A stretch of DNA of 24,863 nucleotides from an uncultured Coriobacteriaceae bacterium (lineage in GTDB: Bacteria; Actinomycetota; Coriobacteriia; Coriobacteriales; Eggerthellaceae): positions 1-24,863 of the forward strand of contig URZP01000011.1 in assembly GCA_900552365.1 (NCBI GenBank), in the 5' to 3' direction. Of the stretch, positions 14,608-23,608 are shown piece after piece (positions within the stretch are counted from its first letter, which is position 1; each line of letters starts with the position of its first letter). The translations under genes were made by a program, and so were the position numbers. The notes beneath the pieces are model-generated. The model was not told the DNA's origin. It ran no database searches and saw nothing but the letters and a program-made list of their open reading frames with translations.

Positions 14608-16386
14608 ATGACTGAAAAAGGCAACCGCACCGATCGCCGTAGGCGGTCTTCTTCGTCGCGTGCTGCCGCCGGCAATCACACCACGCGCTTCGCCGTACGG
14701 GACTCGAGTCGCCCCGCTATCGTTCTCTTATTGATGTTGCTGTTCGCGCTTGCCATGTTTGCGCGACTGTTCTATCTGGATGTTGTGGTTCAGAAGGAAT
14801 ATTCCCAAAACGCCCAAGCGTCGCACACCGTTGGTCTGACGGTTGAGCCCAGGCGCGGCACAATCTACGACCGAAATGGCAAGATCCTCGCGGTTTCGGT
14901 TGACTGCACCACGGTGTATTGCAACCCTTCCGAGGTCACCGACCCCACCGCGGAAGCTGCGGTCATCGCCAAGTACTTGGGCGGCACCTACAAAGACTAT
15001 GTCGATAAGCTTTCTGCCGAGAAGTCCACGTTCTCGTACGTGAAGCGCAAGGTGGATAAGGACAAGGCCGCCGAGCTGAAGAAAGAAGGCCTTGACGGCA
15101 TTTACTTCCTGTCGGATACCCGTCGCGAATACCCGTACGGCGAAGTGGGCGGCCAGCTTGTGGGTGCAACCAACGTTGAAGTCGATCAGGCGGCTAATCG
15201 CGAGTACTACGTGGGCATCTCGGGGCTTGAATATTGGTACAACGAAACGCTTTCCGGCACCGCCGGTTACTACGAAGCCGAGCTTGGCGCCGACGGCACT
15301 CCCATCCCTGGCGGTGTTCACGAGTCGACGGCGGCTGTGGACGGCAAGGATATCGTCATTTCCGTTGACATCGAGCTTCAGCAGACCGCCGAGGCCGCGC
15401 TGAAGGATCGCCTTGAGCGCATGGGCGTCAAGGGCGGCACCGCGCTTGTCGTCGATGGAGGCACGGGTGAGATATACGCCTGCGCATCGTATCCGTATTT
15501 CAACCCCGCCGACCGTACCGAGGTCAAAGAGGGCTCGATGGAAGTGAAGGCCATTTCCAGTCTCCTGGAGCCAGGTTCGGTGTTCAAGACCGTTTCGGCC
15601 ATGTCGATTCTTGAAGAGGGATCGATGGATGTCGAGGATACGCTCTTCTGCCCCTCCATCATCACGGCTGACGGTTATCAGATCTCCGATGCGCACGAGC
15701 GTGCGGACACCACGTACTCGCTTCGCCAGATCATGCAGCACTCCTCGAACGTCGGTATCTCGCTGGCGGTTGAGAACATGGGATTCGACAAGCTGTACGA
15801 CCACATCATCAAATATAAGCTGCATGAGCTGACGGGCGTTGACTTCCCGGGCGAGCAGCTGGGTTACATGGTCGACTTCAGCAGCTGGTCGCGCGTCGTG
15901 GGCTACAACGTCTCGTTCGGTCAGGGCATTTCCGTCACGCCGTTGCAGATCGCCCGTTTCTACGGCGCACTGGTCAACGATGGTTACGAATGCGTGCCGC
16001 ATTTCGTGATCAAGTATCCGGAAACCGGCGAGACCCCCCAGTACGAGCAGTCGAAGGTGGTGGAGAATACCGAAGTCATCCCTAAGATGACCAGCATGTT
16101 GCAGACCGTAGTCGAATCGGGCACGGGTGTTATGGCCGGCATCGAGGGATACGATGTTGCCGGCAAGACCTCGACCGCCGAGGTGTATGACGAGGAGAAC
16201 GGTGGCTACAAGTACAATACTTACAACCTCGCATTCTGCGGATACATCGCCAACTCCGACAGCAAACTTGTCTGTTATGTGGGTGCAAATGAAGTCATTG
16301 GCGATAACGAAGTCACCCCGATTTTTCAGGATATAATGTCGTATGCCGTCGATAGGTATTCCATCACGTCATACTCGACGGAGTGA
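14608..16386 (+). CDS. ftsI: Septal class B penicillin-binding protein (FtsI / PBP3-type transpeptidase)
   Basis: A 592-aa transpeptidase that cross-links septal peptidoglycan with its partner FtsW. A basic cytoplasmic tail (1-35) precedes one membrane helix (about 36-58). The dimerisation domain starts with VEPRRGTIYDRNGKILA. The catalytic serine is Ser324 in GSVFK (Lys327), the second motif is SSN at 379-381 (QHSSNVGISLA), and the third is K520-T-S-T in AGKTSTAEV, where the usual motif is KTGT. The Gly to Ser change is directly readable in the codons (AAG ACC TCG ACC). AGGG about 8 nt upstream serves the ATG. No PASTA domain is present. FtsI is the best call from operon position; SpoVD-like relatives are less likely. 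Confidence 0.93.
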   Translation: MTEKGNRTDRRRRSSSSRAAAGNHTTRFAVRDSSRPAIVLLLMLLFALAMFARLFYLDVVVQKEYSQNAQASHTVGLTVEPRRGTIYDRNGKILAVSVDCTTVYCNPSEVTDPTAEAAVIAKYLGGTYKDYVDKLSAEKSTFSYVKRKVDKDKAAELKKEGLDGIYFLSDTRREYPYGEVGGQLVGATNVEVDQAANREYYVGISGLEYWYNETLSGTAGYYEAELGADGTPIPGGVHESTAAVDGKDIVISVDIELQQTAEAALKDRLERMGVKGGTALVVDGGTGEIYACASYPYFNPADRTEVKEGSMEVKAISSLLEPGSVFKTVSAMSILEEGSMDVEDTLFCPSIITADGYQISDAHERADTTYSLRQIMQHSSNVGISLAVENMGFDKLYDHIIKYKLHELTGVDFPGEQLGYMVDFSSWSRVVGYNVSFGQGISVTPLQIARFYGALVNDGYECVPHFVIKYPETGETPQYEQSKVVENTEVIPKMTSMLQTVVESGTGVMAGIEGYDVAGKTSTAEVYDEENGGYKYNTYNLAFCGYIANSDSKLVCYVGANEVIGDNEVTPIFQDIMSYAVDRYSITSYSTE

Positions 16387-16403
16387 CGAAATGCGAAAAC
16401 GAA

Positions 16404-16467
16404 CGTCCTATTGCCAGTGCAGTAGGACGCGGCCGCAAGGTTTGCGCAGCTCAGCGCCCCTTGCGGC
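16404..16467 (+). other. Two tandem stem-loops in the ftsI-murE gap
   Basis: CGTCCTA (16404-16410) pairs with TAGGACG (16423-16429), and GCCGCAAGG (16432-16440) pairs exactly with CCTTGCGGC (16459-16467). Both lie in the only sizeable gap of the dcw operon. No T-tract follows, so they look more like RNA processing or stability elements than a terminator. Confidence 0.5.
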
Positions 16468-16493
16468 ACAACATCTTAGCGAGGTGCATCTAC

Positions 16494-17975
16494 ATGGCGA
16501 AAACGGTCGCCCAGCTGTTCGGCGGTATCGATTGCACGGTTCTTGGGAATCCCGACGATGAAGTAACGGGCATTGCGTACCGCTCCGACAAGGTGCAGCC
16601 TGGCAATGCGTTTTTCTGCATCGTCGGCCTGAAAAGCGACGGGCATTCGTTCGCCCAAGATGCCATCGATCACGGTGCGAAGGTCATTGTGTGCGAGCGC
16701 AAAGTCTACCTTGCCGACGCCACCGATGTCACCGAGGTAGTCGTTTCCGATACGCGCAAGGCTATGGCGCAAGTCGCAGCCAACTATTACGACAACCCCT
16801 CCCAGGCTTTCAGCTTGGTGGGCATCACGGGCACCAACGGCAAAACCACCACGACGTATCTGGTCGAGCATATCGCTAAACGCTGCGGCAAGCGCACGGG
16901 CGTCATCGGCACCGTCGGTATCGTTGTCGACGGCAAGAAAGAGCACGCCGAGCACACTACGCCGGAGTCTCCCGACCTTCAGGCAACGTTCGCGAAGATG
17001 CGCGATGCGCACGTCGACACGGTTGCCATGGAAGTTTCAAGCCACGCGCTTGACTTGCTGCGCACGTGGGGAACCACGTTCGCTGTCACTGCGTTCACCA
17101 ACCTGACGCAGGATCATCTCGATTACCATCATACTTTCGAAGCTTATTTCGAAGCCAAGGCCCGCTTGTTCTCGAAGGACTATCCCGCCAAGCGCGTTGT
17201 CAGCATCGACGACAAATGGGGTAAGGAGCTGCTTCGCCGTTGCAGCGCTGCCGACGAGAATGTCATTTCCGTCGGTTGGGACCAAACGGCGCAGATCCAT
17301 CCTGTCAACGTCGATTACGAGCCTACGCATACGTCGGTCGAGCTTGATGTGCGCGGCTCACGCGTGAAGTTCGATTACCCGCTGGTTGGCCGTTTCAACG
17401 TCTCCAACGTCATGACTGCGTTCGCCATCGGCATGCAGCTGGGCTTCTCGCAGGCCGGCATCATCGCTGCGCTCGAGGAGGCTCCGCAGGTTCCGGGCCG
17501 TCTTGAGCGAGTTTCGGCTGACCATAACGGCGGCGTTTCCGTGTTCGTCGACTACGCGCACACGCCCGACGCCCTGCAGAAGGCCATGGCGTCCATTCAG
17601 AACATCACGAAGGGCCGCACTATCGTGGTCTTCGGCTGCGGCGGCGACCGCGATGCAACGAAGCGCTCCATTATGGGCCGCATCGCGCTTGGTGCCGATT
17701 ACGCAGTTGTCACGTCTGACAACCCGCGCACCGAAGATCCGCTGGCCATCATCAACGACATCGTTTCGGGGATGGGCGAGGGTACCGATCATTTCGAGAT
17801 CGAGCCCGACCGCCGTCTGGCAATCGCCGCCGCCATGAAGCACGCGCAGCCTGGCGATTCCATTCTTATTGCCGGCAAGGGCCACGAGGATTATCAGCTC
17901 GTCGGTGACAAGGTCCTCTCTTTTGACGACCGTGTCGTTGCTGCGGAAGAGCTTGAACGGGCATTCGGCGAATAA
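16494..17975 (+). CDS. murE: UDP-MurNAc-tripeptide synthetase MurE, probably meso-DAP-adding
   Basis: A 493-aa Mur ligase that adds the third amino acid to UDP-MurNAc-L-Ala-D-Glu. The N-terminal UDP-binding domain has YRSDKVQPGNAFFCI. The P-loop is ITGTNGKTTTT (GTNGKT at 113-118), the carbamylated lysine is Lys222 in FEAKARLFSKD, and the third domain carries DYAHTPDAL. The substrate motif DNPR at 409-412 matches meso-diaminopimelate enzymes (E. coli 413-416), so the wall peptide probably contains meso-DAP. I start at ATG 16494, with GAGGTG 8 nt upstream. A GTG at 16383 overlapping the ftsI stop would add 37 residues with no resemblance to MurE. Confidence 0.95.
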   Translation: MAKTVAQLFGGIDCTVLGNPDDEVTGIAYRSDKVQPGNAFFCIVGLKSDGHSFAQDAIDHGAKVIVCERKVYLADATDVTEVVVSDTRKAMAQVAANYYDNPSQAFSLVGITGTNGKTTTTYLVEHIAKRCGKRTGVIGTVGIVVDGKKEHAEHTTPESPDLQATFAKMRDAHVDTVAMEVSSHALDLLRTWGTTFAVTAFTNLTQDHLDYHHTFEAYFEAKARLFSKDYPAKRVVSIDDKWGKELLRRCSAADENVISVGWDQTAQIHPVNVDYEPTHTSVELDVRGSRVKFDYPLVGRFNVSNVMTAFAIGMQLGFSQAGIIAALEEAPQVPGRLERVSADHNGGVSVFVDYAHTPDALQKAMASIQNITKGRTIVVFGCGGDRDATKRSIMGRIALGADYAVVTSDNPRTEDPLAIINDIVSGMGEGTDHFEIEPDRRLAIAAAMKHAQPGDSILIAGKGHEDYQLVGDKVLSFDDRVVAAEELERAFGE

Positions 17976-18002
17976 ACGGGCGCCTACAAGGAGTAATTCG
18001 TC

Positions 18003-19571
18003 ATGCGCTTGAGCATCAAGGAAATTTTCAAGTCAACCCATGGCTCGTACGTTATCGAGCCTGCTTCCGAAGACGTCGTCGCGACAGGTCTGGTATGGGA
18101 CTCGCGCGAGGTTTCCGAGGGCTGCATCTATCTCGCCCTTCCGGGCGAGCGCGTCGATGGGCGCGTGTTCGTCGCACAAGCATTCGGCAAGGGTGCCGTC
18201 TGCGCTCTTGTCATGGGCGGCGTTGATGAGGCCGCCATGGATGCCGCCCGCGATTCGGGTTTGGCTATTATTTCGGTTTCGAACACGTACAAAGCCATCG
18301 AGGACCTTGCCGCTTATTGGCGAGGGAAGCTTAATGGCCGTGTGATCGGCCTGTCGGGCTCAACGGGAAAAACCACTACCAAGAACCTTGTTCGTGACGT
18401 TCTCTCCGCCCACGGTTCTGTCGTTGCCACCCAGGGAAATCAGAACAACGAGATAGGCGTTCCTAAAACGCTTCTTTCTGCCGAGCCCGATACAACTTCG
18501 GTCGTCGTCGAGATGGGCATGCGCGGGCTGCATCAGCTTGATGCGCTCTGCTCGTTCGTGAAACCTTCGTGGGGTCTGCTTACCAACGTGGGCGAAAGCC
18601 ATATCGAGCTCTTGGGCAGCCGCGAGAACATCGCGCGTGCCAAGTCCGAGCTGTTCGCTTCGCTTCCCGACAACACGGGGGTTGCGTTCTTGAACATCGC
18701 GGATGATTTCGCGCGTTTCGTTTGCGATTGCGCGCATCTTTCCGACAGAAATGTCGGCTTGGTTTGCTACGACGGCTCCCTGCAGGCGTCCGAGCGCGTT
18801 GAGTCGTTCTCGTACGACGATCGGATCCTTCCCATGGTGTGGGCATCCGATATCAAGCTCGACCCTCAGGGCTGCGCCTCGTTCAATCTGTGCGCTCGGG
18901 GTTTCGGACAGCTTGGCTTGGCGGGTGAGCCGGGCCTTGAAATCGTTCCCTGCACGCTGGCGCTGCGTGGCGCGCACAACGTTTCGAACGCGTGCGCAGC
19001 TGCCGCCGTGGGTTATGCAAGCGGAATGTCGCTTGCCGATTGCGCTTTGGCGCTTGGTCAAGCCAAGCCCGAACCTGGTAGGCAGGATATCCTCAGCTCA
19101 AGCGAGCATGTTCTTGAAGTGCCGTCTGATTATGGCAAGGAAAAGGTAGCCGAGCTGCGCCTTACCGTTCCGGCCGGCATCACCGTCGTCGACGATTCGT
19201 ACAACGCGAACCCCGATTCCATGCGCGCGTCGCTTTCGACGTTCTCGGCCATGGACGTTTCGGGGAAGCGCATCGCTGTTCTTGGCGACATGGGCGAGCT
19301 TGGCTCGTTCGCTCCGGAATGCCATGCCCGCGTTGGCTCGTATGCGGCGCATTGTTCGCTTGATTTGCTGGTGTGTGTCGGCGATCTTTCCGCTGGCATC
19401 GCCGCCGGCGCAAAAGCCGCGGGGATGTCGGCAGACAAGATCGTCCATGTCGATGATATAGAAGCCGCGCTGGCGTATGTCGCGCCGCGTGCGAACCCGG
19501 GCGATGCCATCTTGGTCAAAGCCTCTAATTTCATGGAATTCAGCCGCATTGTGAAGGGACTGGTCGGCTAG
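18003..19571 (+). CDS. murF: UDP-MurNAc-tripeptide:D-Ala-D-Ala ligase MurF
   Basis: A 522-aa Mur ligase that adds D-Ala-D-Ala to complete the UDP-MurNAc-pentapeptide. The N-terminal domain has DSREVSEGCIYLALPGERVDG, typical of MurF. The P-loop is GSTGKTTT at 119-126 with Lys123. QGNQNNEIGVP and EMGMRGLHQL follow, both characteristic of MurF over other Mur ligases. The C-terminal domain has VVDDSYNANPDSMRASL and VLGDMGELG. It lies 27 nt after murE with AAGGAG before the ATG. It is about 70 residues longer than the E. coli protein, with the extra length probably in the central domain. Confidence 0.95.
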   Translation: MRLSIKEIFKSTHGSYVIEPASEDVVATGLVWDSREVSEGCIYLALPGERVDGRVFVAQAFGKGAVCALVMGGVDEAAMDAARDSGLAIISVSNTYKAIEDLAAYWRGKLNGRVIGLSGSTGKTTTKNLVRDVLSAHGSVVATQGNQNNEIGVPKTLLSAEPDTTSVVVEMGMRGLHQLDALCSFVKPSWGLLTNVGESHIELLGSRENIARAKSELFASLPDNTGVAFLNIADDFARFVCDCAHLSDRNVGLVCYDGSLQASERVESFSYDDRILPMVWASDIKLDPQGCASFNLCARGFGQLGLAGEPGLEIVPCTLALRGAHNVSNACAAAAVGYASGMSLADCALALGQAKPEPGRQDILSSSEHVLEVPSDYGKEKVAELRLTVPAGITVVDDSYNANPDSMRASLSTFSAMDVSGKRIAVLGDMGELGSFAPECHARVGSYAAHCSLDLLVCVGDLSAGIAAGAKAAGMSADKIVHVDDIEAALAYVAPRANPGDAILVKASNFMEFSRIVKGLVG

Positions 19572-19572
19572 C

Positions 19573-20622
19573 ATGTTCTCCCTTTTTGTTTCTCAATATC
19601 CTACGTTTCTTTTGTTCCTCGGCGTCTTCGTTGCCATGGCGCTCACCCTTGCCCTTATGCCCGCGTGGATCAAGTTCCTGCGTAAGGAGCACCTTGGTCA
19701 GCAAGTGCGCGACGACGGTCCGCAAACGCATTTGGTGAAGCAGGGGACGCCCACTATGGGTGGCGTGGTCATGCTCATTGCAGTGGTTCTTACCATGCTG
19801 TTCGTGGCCGACATCACCCCCGAGGCGATCGTGCTGGTGGGCGCCGTCATCATCACCGGTTTTATCGGCTTGGTTGACGACAGCTCGTCCATCCTGCATG
19901 GCCGTTCGTTGGGTCTGACCCCTAAGCAGAAGCTCGTCGCCCAGTTCGCCGTCGCAACGGTTTTCTGCCTGTTCGCGGTTAACTACATCGGCATCGAGCC
20001 CACGGTCGAGATCCCGCTCGCTTGCGTTATCGACCTTGGTTTCCTTACCACGCATCTGCCGATCTTCGGCGGCCTCGACATTCCCTGGGTCTACCTCGTT
20101 TTGGTGAACATCTTGCTTGTCGGTCTGTGCAATGCGGTTAACCTCACTGACGGTCTTGACGGCTTGGCTGCAGGAACGGTTCTTGTCGTCATGGTGGTCA
20201 TGGCCGCTATCGCGTATCGCTCCGACCTTTTGGAGCCCGCCGTTCTCGCTGCGGCTATCGCTGGCGCATGCATCGGTTTTCTCTGGTTCAACTCGTACCC
20301 GGCCGACATTTTCATGGGCGACACCGGCTCGCTTGCTTTGGGAATGGCGCTTGGCTGCTTGGCTGTCCTCACTAAGTCCGAGTTCATCGTCATCGTCATC
20401 GGCGGCCTGTTCGTCGTCGAGGCGCTCTCGGTTATGATCCAGGTGTTCTACTACAAGAAAACGAAGAAGCGCGTGTTCCTTATGGCGCCGCTTCATCATC
20501 ATTTCGAGAAGAAGGGCTGGAGCGAGACGAAGGTCGTTATTCGTTTCTGGATCGTCTCGGGCGCTTTCGCTGCGGTGGGCTTCTCGATTTATTTTGCTAA
20601 CTCCATGATCAACGCCATTTAG
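19573..20622 (+). CDS. mraY: Phospho-MurNAc-pentapeptide transferase MraY
   Basis: An integral membrane enzyme of 349 aa that transfers phospho-MurNAc-pentapeptide to undecaprenyl phosphate, giving lipid I. About ten membrane helices are apparent. Family motifs in order are RDDGPQTHLVKQGTPTMGG, GLVDDSSS (the Asp pair), NLTDGLDGLAAGT, FMGDTGSLALG and APLHHHFEKKGWSE. The ATG lies 1 nt after the murF stop, so translation is probably coupled, and there is no strong separate ribosome site. Start and length fit the family. Confidence 0.96.
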   Translation: MFSLFVSQYPTFLLFLGVFVAMALTLALMPAWIKFLRKEHLGQQVRDDGPQTHLVKQGTPTMGGVVMLIAVVLTMLFVADITPEAIVLVGAVIITGFIGLVDDSSSILHGRSLGLTPKQKLVAQFAVATVFCLFAVNYIGIEPTVEIPLACVIDLGFLTTHLPIFGGLDIPWVYLVLVNILLVGLCNAVNLTDGLDGLAAGTVLVVMVVMAAIAYRSDLLEPAVLAAAIAGACIGFLWFNSYPADIFMGDTGSLALGMALGCLAVLTKSEFIVIVIGGLFVVEALSVMIQVFYYKKTKKRVFLMAPLHHHFEKKGWSETKVVIRFWIVSGAFAAVGFSIYFANSMINAI

Positions 20623-20691
20623 ACGCACTATCGTGTAGGGTGAATGCACCGTAAACTAACGCACTTCAAACGCATCACGGAAGAGGGTTCG

Positions 20692-22242
20692 ATGGCTTCG
20701 TCGACGGAATTCATTCCTGGCAGGAAACGCGCTCCGCAATCATTGGGGCGCGTGCTTGTTTTGGGTCTTGGAAAATCGGGAAGGGTTGCAGCGCAATACT
20801 GCGCTGCGCTTCTTGGCACGCGCGTTGATGCGCTGTATGTCGCAGCGGGTTCGGCCAACGAGGATGCCCGCGCGTTCGTCGAGGAGCTTTCGGCTTCGGC
20901 GTCGTGCGCCGATCCGTGCGTCTGCGAGTTCGGTGATGCAGCCGTTCCCATGCTTGCGAAACAGGCGGGCGGTCGTTTCGACTTGTGCATCGCCAGCCCT
21001 GGTATTCCGTATTGGGCTCAGCTCTATCAAGATGCTCGGGCGCATTCCGCAGAAGTGGTAAGCGAGGTCGAGTTCGCGTGGCGCGAAAGCGCCGATTCGT
21101 CGGTGTGGGTTGCCATCACCGGAACGAATGGCAAAACCACCACCACGTCGTGCTGTGCGTCTCTTCTTTCCAGCGCCGGTATGAATGCCAAGGCCGTGGG
21201 CAATATCGGTGATGTCTGCCTGAAGGCGGTTTCCGAGGGCGATACCGACGTGTACGTTGCCGAGGTGTCTTCGTATCAGTTGGCTTCCACGCGTGATTTC
21301 GCGCCGAATGTTGCCGTTTGCCTGAACATCACCCCCGATCATGTTCATTGGCATAAGACCTTTGAAGCTTACCGCGATGCCAAGTTCAAGGTTCTTGAGA
21401 ACTTGGGCAAAGTCCCTGGAAGCGTTGCCGTGCTTGATGCGTCGAACGACGTAGTTCGCGCAAAGGTGCGCCAGATCAAGGCTGTGACGACGCCCGAGCG
21501 CGGCTATCAGTACGTTCCTATGGGAACGTCCGCGGGTATGTCGGGTGACATGCGCGTGGCATGCGGTTCTAACAACGCTGCATTCATCACTGACGAAGGC
21601 ATGCTCGTTGTTGCGTTCGACGGTAAGGAGCATCAGCTTTGCCGTGCTGACGAGCTTAAGATTCACGGCCTTCATAACGCATCCAATGCGCTTGCGGCTT
21701 CGGTTGCTGCAATCGCCTTGGGGGTCTCCGACGATGTCATTGTTTCGGCTCTACGTTTGTTCGCCCCGCTTGAGCATCGCATTGAACCCTGCGGCAGCAT
21801 CAACGGTGTGGCTTGCTTCAACGATTCGAAGGCCACGAATGTCGATGCCACGCTAAAAGCGCTCACGGCGTTTCCGAACGCCCGCCCGATCGTTTTGCTT
21901 GGCGGCGATGACAAAGGGACCGATCTTTCCGATTTAGTGCGCGAGGTTTATAAGCACGCGCGTGCGGCTGTGTGCTTCGGCGCTGCGGCTGATCGTTTTT
22001 TGCGGGCATTCTCTGAGAATGGGACTGATCAACCTGAGGGCTTCCTTTTGCTCTCCGCTTCCAATATGGAAAGCGCGCTCGATGCTGCTCTCGATGTTGC
22101 TCATTTTGGTGACGTTGTTCTTCTTTCGCCTGCATGCGCCTCGTTCGACGAGTTCCACTCGTTCGAAGAGCGCGGCACTGTTTTCAAGCGCCTTGTTTCT
22201 GAGCGTTCGGGTGCTGTTTCTGCAGCATCCGACGTTAGGTAG
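20692..22242 (+). CDS. murD: UDP-MurNAc-L-Ala:D-glutamate ligase MurD
   Basis: A 516-aa Mur ligase that adds D-glutamate to UDP-MurNAc-L-Ala. The Rossmann-like N-terminus has VLVLGLGKSG, and SPGIPYWAQL follows. The P-loop is ITGTNGKTTTT (GTNGKT at 144-149). EVSSYQLAST, NITPDHVHWH, HNASNALAA and FNDSKATNVDATLKAL are typical of MurD. It is longer than the E. coli protein (438 aa), partly through inserts in the first domain. Two starts compete. ATG 20692 has GAAGAGGG just upstream and leaves about 20 residues before the fold. ATG 20644 has AGGG too close and adds 16 residues. I prefer 20692. A 69-nt gap from mraY results. Confidence 0.93.
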   Translation: MASSTEFIPGRKRAPQSLGRVLVLGLGKSGRVAAQYCAALLGTRVDALYVAAGSANEDARAFVEELSASASCADPCVCEFGDAAVPMLAKQAGGRFDLCIASPGIPYWAQLYQDARAHSAEVVSEVEFAWRESADSSVWVAITGTNGKTTTTSCCASLLSSAGMNAKAVGNIGDVCLKAVSEGDTDVYVAEVSSYQLASTRDFAPNVAVCLNITPDHVHWHKTFEAYRDAKFKVLENLGKVPGSVAVLDASNDVVRAKVRQIKAVTTPERGYQYVPMGTSAGMSGDMRVACGSNNAAFITDEGMLVVAFDGKEHQLCRADELKIHGLHNASNALAASVAAIALGVSDDVIVSALRLFAPLEHRIEPCGSINGVACFNDSKATNVDATLKALTAFPNARPIVLLGGDDKGTDLSDLVREVYKHARAAVCFGAAADRFLRAFSENGTDQPEGFLLLSASNMESALDAALDVAHFGDVVLLSPACASFDEFHSFEERGTVFKRLVSERSGAVSAASDVR

Positions 22243-22250
22243 CGTGAGAC

Positions 22251-23606
22251 ATGGCATTCGATTTGTTTGAGGAGCAAGGCTCCGATATCGGCTTCATGCG
22301 CACGCTCTTCATCTTGCTGGTCGTTGGCATGCTGCTGTTCGGTTGCGTCATGATTTACTCAGCAAGTGCCCCTTCGGCCGTTGCCGAGGGATCGCACCCT
22401 GCCGTCTACCTTCTTGATCAGTTGAAGTTCGCGCTCATCGGCATTGTTGCCGCTGTTGGTGCGTGGTGTATCCCGTATCGCGTGTGGCTTGGCAGGGCGG
22501 CTTATGGTATTTGGGCGTTGGGTCTCGCGCTCGTCGTTCTGACGATGGTCTCAGGCACAGGCGGCGATACCTGGGGTGCTCAGCGATGGTTGGTTTTGGG
22601 CCCGATTTCGTTGCAGTCGTCTGAATTCATGAAGATCGCCATTGCCATTGTCGCTGCGAAGATCATGAGCGAATACCACAGTGGCATTCTTGAATTCAAA
22701 GACGCTATTGGCAAAGCATTCGTTCTCGTGGGTGTTCCCATGTTGCTGATTCTTGAGACTCAGTCCGACCTCGGCACGACCATGATCATCTTTGCGGCTG
22801 CGATTGTCGTCATGTGGCTTGGCGAGGTGCCCACCCCGATCGTTGTCGGGGTCATTGTGGCTGCCGCGGGTCTTGCCGTTCTTGCTACCGTCTCCTCGTC
22901 GTATCGTTCGTCGCGGTTTCTCTACCTGGATCCTTGGAACGACGGCAAGGGTGGATACGGCGCAGGGTATCAGATCATTCATTCGTACTACGCCTTCTCG
23001 CAAGGTGGCCTTTTCGGCGTGGGCATCGGCAATTCAACTGAGAAGTACCTGTATCTCCCCGAGTCCGAGACCGACTTCATCTATTCCGTCATCGGCGAGG
23101 AGCTTGGCATGTTCGGCGCCCTTGCCGTTCTTGTCGCATTCATTGTTTTGGGCTACGCGGGCTTGCGTATTGCATATGCGGCTGAAGATGATTTCGGTTG
23201 CATGCTTGCGGGTTCGCTTACCGTCATGCTCGTCGTTCAGGCTTTCTTGAACATGGGTTCCGCCGCAGGCCTGCTTCCCACCACGGGCAAACCGCTGCCT
23301 TTCATTTCGTCAGGAGGTTCGTCGCTGATCGCGACGTTCATCATGGTGGGTTTGGTGCTATCGGTCAGTCAAGGCTCGGCGTCGTTCTCGCTGCCGTTTG
23401 GCGGGGGCAAGAAGGGCGATGTCTATGAGCAACGCCGCGACAACTTGCGCGTCATTCACGTCGATGGCGCAGGTGGCAGCGGCCACAGAGCCGGTGGATC
23501 CTCTCGTCGTACCAGCTTTTTGGATGAGTCCTCGATATCGGGCGGCTTCGGAAGCACAAGCAGTTCGTCGCGCTCATCGCGTCGTACAAGGAACACAAGG
23601 AGATAG
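22251..23606 (+). CDS. ftsW: Septal peptidoglycan glycosyltransferase FtsW (SEDS family)
   Basis: A polytopic SEDS protein of 451 aa that polymerises lipid II into glycan strands at the septum with FtsI. About ten membrane helices run from residue 15 to 380. Motifs include MIYSASAPSA, GAQRWLVLGP, QSDLGTTMI, GGYGAGYQIIHSYYAFSQGG, the segment LPESETDFIYSVIGEELG with the presumed catalytic Asp275, and GKPLPFISSGGSS. Residues from about 386 form a cytoplasmic tail rich in Ser, Gly and Arg, ending in RSSRRTRNTRR. The ATG is 8 nt after murD and its stop is 2 nt before murG. RodA is the alternative, but the dcw context favours FtsW. Confidence 0.95.
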   Translation: MAFDLFEEQGSDIGFMRTLFILLVVGMLLFGCVMIYSASAPSAVAEGSHPAVYLLDQLKFALIGIVAAVGAWCIPYRVWLGRAAYGIWALGLALVVLTMVSGTGGDTWGAQRWLVLGPISLQSSEFMKIAIAIVAAKIMSEYHSGILEFKDAIGKAFVLVGVPMLLILETQSDLGTTMIIFAAAIVVMWLGEVPTPIVVGVIVAAAGLAVLATVSSSYRSSRFLYLDPWNDGKGGYGAGYQIIHSYYAFSQGGLFGVGIGNSTEKYLYLPESETDFIYSVIGEELGMFGALAVLVAFIVLGYAGLRIAYAAEDDFGCMLAGSLTVMLVVQAFLNMGSAAGLLPTTGKPLPFISSGGSSLIATFIMVGLVLSVSQGSASFSLPFGGGKKGDVYEQRRDNLRVIHVDGAGGSGHRAGGSSRRTSFLDESSISGGFGSTSSSSRSSRRTRNTRR

Positions 23607-23608
23607 AT

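Noticed and set aside
16383..16493. Extended MurE start at GTG 16383 overlapping the ftsI stop
   Set aside because: The 37 added residues do not resemble MurE, and ATG 16494 has a good GAGGTG site and the expected N-terminus.
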